Shown piece by piece: positions 56,256 through 64,000 of a stretch of DNA of 64,000 bases. Each line of letters begins with the position of its first letter. The first letter of the stretch is position 1. Below the pieces are notes generated by a model. It searched no databases, had not been told where the DNA came from, and saw only the letters and a list, made by a program, of their open reading frames with translations. The stretch is from Linnemannia schmuckeri (Eukaryota; Mortierellomycota; Mortierellomycetes; Mortierellales; Mortierellaceae). Location of the stretch: the NCBI GenBank assembly GCA_029449235.1, contig JANATG010000004.1:2170001-2234000 (forward strand). Reading direction: 5' to 3'. The position numbers were made by a program, and so were the translations under genes.

Positions 56256-56896
56256 AAAAGGGTACACCTGCAAGATGGTAGTAGCAGGAGCGTCATGGTC
56301 GAAGCCTTTCCACCGTTTCCCGACCACCGTCTCTGTCCTCGACTTTCGACCCCCGGCTTTTTATTTTTCTCTAAAACCCCACCCATCCAAAAATACCACA
56401 AGAGAAAAGTACATTAGCCATCCCCACCCTTTTTTTCGTCTTACCTCTTCCTCTCCCTCCTCTTCTTTAAAGGATGGGACCACCTTCATTGTTTTTGCCC
56501 TGCACCTTTTGTAGTTCTATTATCTCTTTTCAAACCAATACATCTTTTCATTTCCTTGCACCATTCATACAATTTGTCTCATTGAATGCCTGCTCTATGC
56601 TCTTCGAGTAAAATTACGAATACCGTACAAACGGACAAAAAACAGGGAGAGATGAGCCCTTTCTTTTTTTTTTCTTCTTTCTGCAGGTTCCGTTGTGCCA
56701 CGGACGAAACGGAAGACCCGTATTTTCTTTGTGTTTTTGTGGGAGACAACGGGACACAGAAACTGACTCGTATTCACACCAAACATACACGTCAACATAA
56801 CGTATTTGGAATAGAAATGGGTAACTCTGTTTTTACTTGGCGAAATGAGGGTAGTGGGAATATCAATAGAAAAGAATAGAGTACGCAAAAAAACAA
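56256..56896. other. Tail-to-tail spacer of GNA1 and TRM5
   Basis: 641 bases between converging stop codons. The left 250 are C/T-rich and look like GNA1 3' untranslated sequence. No gene, repeat or RNA is recognised. Confidence 0.5.
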
Positions 56897-59074
56897 TTAC
56901 TCAGTCTTGGAGCGCTTCTCGGCCGACTCTGTTTCAGGGGCACCGCCAGTTGCACTGCTAGTATCGGTTTCCGGCTCGAGTTTCCTCTTGGCGTCGCTAA
57001 AGTCAAAGTGAACAGGGTACGTATCAATAAAAATGGAAGTAAGGGGAGGGGAAGGGGTGCAATTTGAGGGCTTGCCGCGAGCTAAAATAGATCCAAAAAA
57101 TAAGCACGGACTTTCCATATTCCACACTAAAGAAAAAAATGTGTCTCCACCTGAAAAGGAACCCAGGATAGAAAAACACCTCAAGAAAAAAACCACGTCA
57201 AAAAAATATGAAAGACGTTACCTTACCTTGCAAATGCAATCTCGGCAGGGAGACGGAACGAAATACAGTACATATCCTTGTTGGGGGCCACTTTGCGTAC
57301 CCAGTGCAGCTTGACAGAGTCCAGCTCCAACTTGCCGCCCATCACGGCCTCGACACGTTCGCGGACATCGTCCTCGGGCTTGTCGCTCTTGGAAAAGCAG
57401 TGGCAGTGGATCATTGGCAGCTGAATCTTGGGTTCTGGGATATGTTCTTCGCGGCCCTTGAACAGTCCACGGAAGGCATCCAAGAATTCGATTGCTGTTG
57501 CTGGAAGGTTCATTACAAAGTGGTCGAATGTCTTGAACTTGTGGGCTGGAGTTGCTGGTGCGATGGAGGTGGGCGTGGGTTCTGGAGCTGGAGTCTCAGG
57601 CTTGGGAACAGCAGCACCCTTCTTGCCCTTGGGCACTGTGGGGACTGCCACTGGAGTCTGGTATCCTGACTTTTCCAGATCCTCAACCGCCTTGCGGATG
57701 AACTCGCGACCATCCAGGTTGTAAATATGCAAATTGTCCTTAATCTATCACGGTAAAAAACAGTGACAGACATACTTTAACGTTAGAAAGGTATCGGACA
57801 GCTACTTTCCAAAGAAACGCGTTCAAGTGCGATAAACGGAGAAAGTCGTTACCTTGTTGAGGCCCTTGTTCTCGAGCATGTATTTGTACGAAGTGGGGTT
57901 GAGATCGTTGGCGTAGACCATGCAGCCCTTCTTGGAGGCGGGCATAGCAAAGGGTCCAACTCCTGCCATGACATCGCATACAGCATCCGTTGGCTTGAAC
58001 ATTTTGACGAGACGGTCGTGCTCAGTGTGAAGGCGAGAGTTCCAGTACACTTGAGAAAAGTCAAATTTGAATCTGCACCCGCTCTCTCTCTAATGTGTCG
58101 TGAAGAGGTAAAGCAGTTAGTTTCTATCATTAACATGAAACGTGTAGAAAAAACTGCTAACTGACGACCCAACATTGTCTGGTGCACTTACGACTTCAGC
58201 AATCATGTTGTCCTCTCCTGCGAGAACTTCCATCTTGAAGAACCGGAAAGTAGTATCAATCGAATCCGTCTTGTTGACAACAGTCTTGAGATTAGGGTTC
58301 TTGTCCAGAATAACTTGTCCAATGAGTCCCTTGAAGGGGAGGTATTCGTCCTTGAGGTTCATATGGGCGATATGTCCGACTGTCGTGAACGAAGAGGGGG
58401 CCTCGTCGATAATCTCTTCTGGAAGAAGCGCGCGCAAGATCTCGTCCGCTGTCCAGTGGTCGTATCCAACACTGATCTCGGCCTTTGTCAAGTCAATGCC
58501 CTTTTCCTTGATGAACTCTTTTGTCTTCTCTGACGCGCCTTCGAGATCTATTATTTAGAAGCGGGAAAATTGTTTGACGGTTTAGTTCTAGAACAGTAAA
58601 CAGGCGACTGCTATCTACTTGAAGAGACGGTCAACTGCATGATAAGTCTTGGGCAAGGATGAGGGTGATCGTCTACCTTCGGTTTGGATATTCAGGTTCA
58701 AGAGCACCAAGCGCTTGGATTTTTCACCATCGTCACTATCAATGACATTCCTGATCTTGGGCTCTAGCAGCATATCTCTATAGATGCCATGAGAATAAAA
58801 TTGAACCTTCCGTTGTTAAGAAAAGCCACACCAAGAAAAGTCTTATTCCCAAAGTTCCTTGTTCAAATGCACCATCTCCTCTTCTCAGAGACATCCTTGT
58901 ATATTTTGGTGGCGTGCTGGTGAAAACACAAAAAAAGACATACGTTCCGAGAGTCTTCTTGCATTCCATGGTCATGGAGGCAGGGATGCGGAGGGCCATT
59001 GCGCTGACAGAGGTCTTGAAAAGTGACCTGTCGAGAGTCAAAAGGCCTCGCTGAATGGCTGGTGGGGGGATCAT
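56897..59074 (-). CDS. TRM5: tRNA (guanine-37 N1) methyltransferase
   Basis: Methylates N1 of G37 next to the anticodon, using S-adenosylmethionine, to prevent frameshifting; acts in nucleus or cytosol and in mitochondria. Six exons close in frame: 59074-58944, 58777-58677, 58547-58192, 58089-57853, 57744-57227 and 56996-56897, giving 480 residues (yeast about 499). Marks in order: GLIGQVILDKNP in the N-terminal domain, then FDFSQVYWNSRLHTEH, the SAM pocket DVMAGVGPFAMPA, VYANDLNP, NLDGREF, and the catalytic MNLPA near residue 350. A Pro/Lys/Ala-rich insert of about 35 residues precedes MNLPA. The C terminus is basic and acidic mixed, possibly for nuclear targeting. Residues 1-25 contain Arg, Ser and Leu but no acid before Asp15, and a second ATG at codon 26 (MALRIPASM) would remove them, compatible with dual targeting. 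Family sure. Confidence 0.95.
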
Positions 59075-59858
59075 TCCAGTTTTCCTTTGGTTGTTGATGG
59101 TGAAGAAAGAAAGAAGGAATGCTTCGTTAAAAGAACTGATCTCTGTTTTCTGTGAAAAATAACCCGCTTGGAGGCTGAGTGGTAGGCAGTCACCTTTTTT
59201 TTATGATTCAGGCGTTTGAGAAAAGGCTTGTTTTTTTGTCTTTTCGTCTTTTCGTTGTACCTTATCCCTGTGCACCTGTTTCCCCATGCTGTTTTGCTCT
59301 GGCTCAATTTTCCTGAACCAACTGCGCCCTATCCATTGCTCATGGAAGGCATGTGGGTGTTTTAACCAGTGTTTCTTTTTACACACACGAAAGAGAGCTA
59401 TCAATCGTCGGTGTGGGAGCTGATCAATAGGACGCACAACGACGGCGACAAAATACGAAAAGGAAGAAGAGAGGAACAGGGGACAATGACGACAAGTGAT
59501 TTGTTCATGTAATGTGTATGTGTGTGCATATGTGGGGGTTGTCATTGTGTGTGTGTGTTCATACAACATTTCAAATAAAACAGGTGGGCGTGGGCATTGG
59601 GCCATTGGGCGAAAGAACGGTATTCTTCCCATCCGTAAACTAAGCTCCTCAAGCAACTTTTTTTTTCTTTTTCATTTTAATTTTTGAGGTCACATCATTT
59701 TTTTCATTTTCATTCTTTTTTTTTCTCACCCTCTCCACTCCCTTTCCTCCACTCCTTCACTCTTCCGCTCAACAACCATTCATAACCCCACTCGCCTCCA
59801 CTCACATTTATCCCAACTTCCAATAACCAAATCCCTCTTCCTTCACACACGCATCGCA
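59075..59858. promoter_or_regulatory. Divergent promoter region, TRM5 and CDGSH gene
   Basis: 784 bases between start codons facing away from each other. The right 170 bases (about 59690-59858) are C/T-rich on the plus strand and are the CDGSH-gene leader. A GT-rich patch (about 59510-59565) lies in the middle. No other feature is recognised. Confidence 0.45.
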
Positions 59859-60923
59859 ATGGATATTGAGGACTTTGCATACCTCCCCTGCAAACCCAAA
59901 GCAACTCATGTAAGGCTCCCTTCTCGCAAATATAAAAGAAATGATCCGACGGCCCGAGCGGACCTACAAAAAAAAACGACGCCTCATCCCCACAGCAATT
60001 GACTCATCCTTCCCTCCTCTGCTTTACTTTCTTTTATCCTTCAATAGTTCAACCCGATCACGCTTCGTAACCTCAAACCAGGATCCATCAAGGAATGGTG
60101 TACCTGCGGACTGACCAAGACCGGCGTCTGGTATATAAACAAAAGCCAGCATCAAATCATAAGGGTTTTGATACTCGCCTAATGCTATAGTCCAGCTCAA
60201 CTGACAATTTTCCATGTTACGTTTATAATAGGTGCGATGGCAAATCTCACAAGGGCACGACATTCAAACCCCTGCGCTGGAAAGTCCCTAAGGAACCACA
60301 AACAATCTACCTCATGTGCGACTGCAGATACACCACCCGCCCACCGTAAGTTTTCTTCAATCAATCATCAACCTAAACCGCAAGAACGAAGCATAGTCCA
60401 TCGCATTTCTTCTAACAAACTTTCCTCCTCCATCCTCTTCCCCTTCCTCTATCACAATAGCTATTGCGACGGTTTACACATGGATCTGCCACTCAAGTAC
60501 TTCAAACAAATCGAAAAGTGCTCCAAACAACCTCATGATCCAGAGGTGACAAAGCTTTGTGAGGAGTGTGGATGGGCGGGGCCCCGTGATAAGTGGCCTG
60601 AACTGCCTGAGACCGATTCTGAAGGATCCGATTATACTTCTGAAGACGAGGGGGAAGACACAGAGAAGTCTAGGAAAAAGGAGGACAAGGCAGCAAAGAC
60701 TCTGGCGGCTAATACTCCAAAAGTGCAGATTGAGCTTCAGTCCAATCAGGATGTATCATCAACTTCAACATCCACAGCAGCAGCAGCCACAGGAGAAGGT
60801 GTCTCGGTGCAGGTTCAACGCGGATGCAGCGGCAGTTGCAAAACAAGGCATCACCAGGACACCGATGCTGATGACGACGGTGTTGCAAAAGTGATCAACG
60901 ACTTGAACAAGACGAGCCTGTAG
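59859..60923 (+). CDS. Double CDGSH iron-sulfur domain protein (CISD3-like)
   Basis: CDGSH proteins bind 2Fe-2S clusters with three Cys and one His and act in mitochondrial iron and redox balance; the two-motif form resembles CISD3. Four exons, 59859-59909, 60048-60130, 60232-60345 and 60461-60923, give 236 residues. Motif 1 (WCTCGLTKTGVWCDGKSH, residues about 35-52) is completed across exons 2 and 3. Motif 2 (CDCRYTTRPPYCDGLH, about 74-89) is completed across exons 3 and 4. Motif 1 has an extra residue between CDG and His and lacks the usual Pro; motif 2 keeps the spacing but has Leu where Ser, Ala or Thr is usual. After residue 105 come CEECGW, an acidic Ser/Glu stretch and a Thr/Ala tail that contains RGCSGSC. 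No clear mitochondrial presequence is present at the chosen start, the first ATG after the CT leader. Confidence 0.88.
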
Positions 60924-61142
60924 ATTTTCTCTCCGCCCACCCCAAGCATACACGCCCATTTTTCATCCGTAGTACACACAATAATAGACGCTGTTGGTGC
61001 TTTCATATTATTGCTGTGCGAATAAGCAAAAAGTGCAAATGAAAAAGGACTATGAACAAAGTATGAGGTATGCTGGAGTATGGTTACAAATGAAGATGAA
61101 AGATAAAAATGTGTGCAATACGACAGAGATGCATTTTTGCAT
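60924..61142. terminator. Tail-to-tail junction of the CDGSH and F-box genes
   Basis: 219 bases between converging stop codons, A/T-rich, holding both 3' untranslated regions. No gene. Confidence 0.5.
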
Positions 61143-61249
61143 CTAGTTCAGGAACGTAGTATCAATCCCAACGGCAAAATCCCAAATGATGATCTAAATA
61201 ATGAACGAAACCAAGGTCCAAAGATTAGCTTCAAATACTGGAGCAAAGG

Positions 61250-61282
<33 letters not shown>

Positions 61283-63896
61283 TATGGCAGATGAACAACA
61301 TCGACTTGTATTACCTTTTGGTCTTGCGAGCAACTGACAATCTTGGAATCGTCAAACTGCAACTTGAACACCCGGTGAGAATGGCGTCCTCCTAAGTCGG
61401 TCAAAAGTCTGCCGCTCGCCTGGTCCCAAACCTTGATTGTCTCATCATAGCTTCCGCTGATAATCCGTCCGCCTGCAAACTGCAATGTCCGTACTAGTCC
61501 CTCGTGGCCCGCCAAGGTGTTGACACACGCTCCTGTCGAAAGGTCCCAGATCTTGATCGACTGATCCGAACTCCCGCTGACAACAACATTGCCCTCAAAT
61601 TGGATGCAAGCAATACCTCGAGCATGACCTTCAAGCGTCCTCAGACATTCACCCGTCTCAAACGACCACACCTTGATCGTCTTGTCGCCACTGGCAGACA
61701 CCACGAGTCTCGGGCTTCCTCGGAAGGGCGACGGCGCTGCAGACTCTGGCGAGAACTGGACCGCATTGACAGCAGCACGATGCCCTCTGAGAGTCCTCAA
61801 CAGCTGTCCCGAGCTGATCTTCCAAATCTTGACACTCCGATCCTTACTGCAGCTGACCACAATATCCTTCTCGAATCGCACACTCAGCACACTGTCAACA
61901 TGCCCGTCCAGTCTCTGAAGAATTTGACCGGTTTCCAGATCCCAGACAAGAATGGACGTGTCGCTGCTTCCGCTCACAATCCTCGTCTCGTCATATTGGA
62001 GGCACAGAACACTGGCTGTATGACCAGGATATGTCCTGACGCATTCACCCGACCTAATGTCCCAAATTTTAATGGTCGTGTCCCGGCTGCCGCTGATGAC
62101 CTTGTAACCGTCAAACTGAATACAGTAGATTCCCTCGGTATGTCCCGGAAGCTCCCTTGCTGAGTGTACTCCTTGCGTCCAGTTCTTTTCCAGCAACTTA
62201 CGTTGCATGCACAAGTACTTCCAATTGATCGTCGCGCGTCCAGAAATGGGGTCTCGATGAGTTTGAAGGATCTCAGGGGTGAGGATTTGTGATGGATATG
62301 GCGCCTGCGATCCGATAAAGTCGATGCACTTTCGAATAGGCTGATTAAATCCGTCTGTAGTCGAGTTCGAGTTGGTGGCGGGACTTGAGAAGGAGGCTGT
62401 CACAGGAGAGGCCGGTGATGATGCAGATTGTCGATTTTGCCGAGAAGATGCGCTTGGAAGAGGCAGTGGGAAGTGGGATAGCCAGGTGGGAAGCGATGGG
62501 GTGTGATGAAAATGCATGCCTTGATGGGATGACGATCCTGAACCGTCGCTCCTGTCGCCTGGATCCGAGTGTCGATGCACATGAAGCGATGGCCAAGCCG
62601 GTGATCCTGATACACCCATAACTCCATGTCGTATTACACTCCAGAGACTTTTTGTCGAAGTCGGAGAATGTGGTTCATTTGGAATACTGCCAGATAGAAC
62701 GGGCGAAGTCAAGGGCTGACTACTTGAGGCCCCTGCCTGTGATCCTAGCTGTTGCTGGTCGGCCGAACCGCTCCTCTGATGTCCAAAGAATCTTGACGGC
62801 CTGGAAGATGTTGACGTAGGAGAAGAGATTGACGTTAGAGGTTTCGGGATCCGGATAGGCGATGGTGGACTGGTTCGTTGTGATATCTTCCTCAGCATTG
62901 ACGGAGGCGTCATAAGGTTGCTGCCAAGGGTGTATATCGGCATCCGGGGTCGATGAAGTGATGGCATGAACGAGTTTGTCGGCAAAGAGAAACGGCCCTG
63001 ACGTTGGCCCATTGACGGCGAGCGAAGCATCGAAGAAGAGCCCCGTGAACGCCCAAAAGTTCCTGCGAAACTGAACGAGGAGGATTCATCAGGTGATGTG
63101 GAAGTGTCCCGAGAAATGGGTGACGAGGGCGGAATGGATAATGGTGAACTGGTGTCGTCGTAACAGTCAGGAGAGTTGGATACTGTTGCTTCAACAGGAT
63201 CCGATGGTGCATGTGTCAAGCTCTCAACGGTGTCGATATCTATTTGGTGCTCGGGATCAAGCTGCATTGGCGAGAACCTCTGCAACTTGCGGTCGCCATC
63301 TTCGTCTGGATATCGCTCATAGGGTGCAGTAACATCTTGCAACATGTCGTAGTCGTCACCGCTACGCTCTGCAGCGTCTTCCTTGGAGTCGATATCCACC
63401 ACTTTACGGCGTTTGCCGTTGCTCACTGCTGAACTTGCGGTAAAAAGAACTATATCTTCGTGCTGCTGCTCTTGCTCATGGACTATTGACGCCAGCTCCA
63501 GTTCTGATCCCTTGAGATACCAATCGATCATATCCTGGTTAACCGTCCATCCATGTCGAATATAGATTCCCTTCCAGACAGCATTATCTGATGCGAATCG
63601 GTTCCATTCCTTGGAAACGAGGGCAACGTTCATCAGCGACTTTTCGTCGAGATATGAGAGGAGATGGACTAAAGAAGAATAAAAAAAGGATGGCTGCAAT
63701 TAATTCCCTGGAAAGATTTTATGCCGACCAATGGTGTTGTTTCTCTCCCGTTCCCAGTACCTGTGAGTTCGTAGGGTAACTCTGCCAAGAAATCTCGGTG
63801 TTGAAGCAAAGGAGTGAGTCGAGCGTAGGCTCGTGAGAAGACCATGGGCGAAACAGACTGCAGCAGCTGAACCGCCAGCTCTATATAAACGAGCAT
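61143..63896 (-). CDS. F-box and WD40 repeat protein, SCF ubiquitin-ligase substrate receptor
   Basis: F-box/WD40 proteins bind Skp1 and present substrates, usually phosphorylated, to the SCF ubiquitin ligase. Three exons, 63896-63761, 63668-61315 and 61193-61143, give 846 residues. The F-box (about 36-80: LAELPYELT, HLLSYLDEKSL, VSKEWNRFA) is completed across exons 1 and 2. Residues about 110-500 are disordered, rich in Ser and Pro. Seven WD40 repeats span about 555-846, each with GH and a WD-type end (for example ISGSRDTTIKIWD). The seventh repeat needs the 16-codon exon 3 (IIIWDF then the stop) to close the propeller. Intron 2 has a 31-base A run (T on the sense strand). The architecture matches Cdc4/Met30/Fbw7-type receptors; the orthologue is not assignable by eye. 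The start is the outermost in-frame ATG, but a second at 63843-63845 is as likely, since TATATAA lies at about 63882-63888. Confidence 0.92.
61250..61280. repeat. Poly-A run (31 bases) in F-box gene intron 2
   Basis: An A run on the plus strand, so a T run in the transcript, in the 121-base intron between the sixth and seventh WD40 repeats. It is long enough to lie open as a Phe run if the intron is retained. Confidence 0.9.
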
Positions 63897-64000
63897 GAAA
63901 TAGCAGGTGCAGGGTTAGGTTCACGGAAGTATGACGGAAAGAGAGAGGATATTCGTTTGGCCGTTCACAGAAAAAGAACAAAAAAGGAACTGCAATGCAA
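63897..64000. other. Upstream of the F-box gene, window edge
   Basis: 104 bases, presumably the F-box gene leader. Nothing further is recognisable. Confidence 0.4.

Overview
The window is nuclear DNA of an early-diverging fungus. Genes carry many short GT-AG introns with GTAAGT/GTATGT donors. Coding exons favour C in the third codon position. The spacers hold A/T homopolymers and long pyrimidine tracts. Together with the gene set (a velvet factor, Spa2, Cch1, an MscS-type channel and PARG), this fits Mucoromycota in the broad sense, and I would guess a Mortierella-type fungus. That placement is inference; no phylogeny was run. I see no transposon, virus, tRNA, rRNA or CRISPR array.

Layout. 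1-6.2 kb: the 5' part of folylpolyglutamate synthase (minus, running off the left edge) and RNA polymerase I subunit RPA135 (minus). 6.2-15.7 kb: a long stretch without a recognisable gene, with homopolymers, a GA repeat and a 1.8-kb pyrimidine-rich tract. 15.7-22.7 kb: a velvet-domain regulator and the polarisome scaffold Spa2 (both plus). 25.0-28.1 kb: a C2H2 zinc-finger regulator with its CT-rich leader (minus). 28.1-32.6 kb: mostly empty, with one doubtful small ORF. 32.6-33.8 kb: a tyrosine phosphatase (minus). 34.7-44.0 kb: the four-repeat calcium channel Cch1 (plus, 15 exons). 44.2-48.7 kb: PARG (minus) and Mediator subunit MED31 (plus), which share a short divergent promoter. 48.7-53.8 kb: an MscS-family mechanosensitive channel with an EF-hand-like segment (minus). 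55.6-59.1 kb: GNA1 (plus) and TRM5 (minus). 59.9-60.9 kb: a double CDGSH iron-sulfur protein (plus). 61.1-63.9 kb: an F-box/WD40 ubiquitin-ligase subunit (minus).

I built the exon models by hand from splice consensus, reading phase and family motifs; every multi-exon model closes in frame. The genes are mostly unrelated housekeeping or signalling genes, not a cluster. The only loose theme is that two calcium or stretch-responsive channels (Cch1 and the MscS type) lie within 15 kb, together with polarity and morphogenesis genes (Spa2, velvet).

I did not find a convincing undescribed multi-gene system. The most unusual signal is a predicted 4-nucleotide microexon in the MscS-type channel. Other points of note are a perfect 297-bp CT repeat in Cch1 intron 1, a Q-E-E-E pore ring in Cch1, an irregular first CDGSH motif, and pyrimidine-rich leader-like tracts with no gene behind them.
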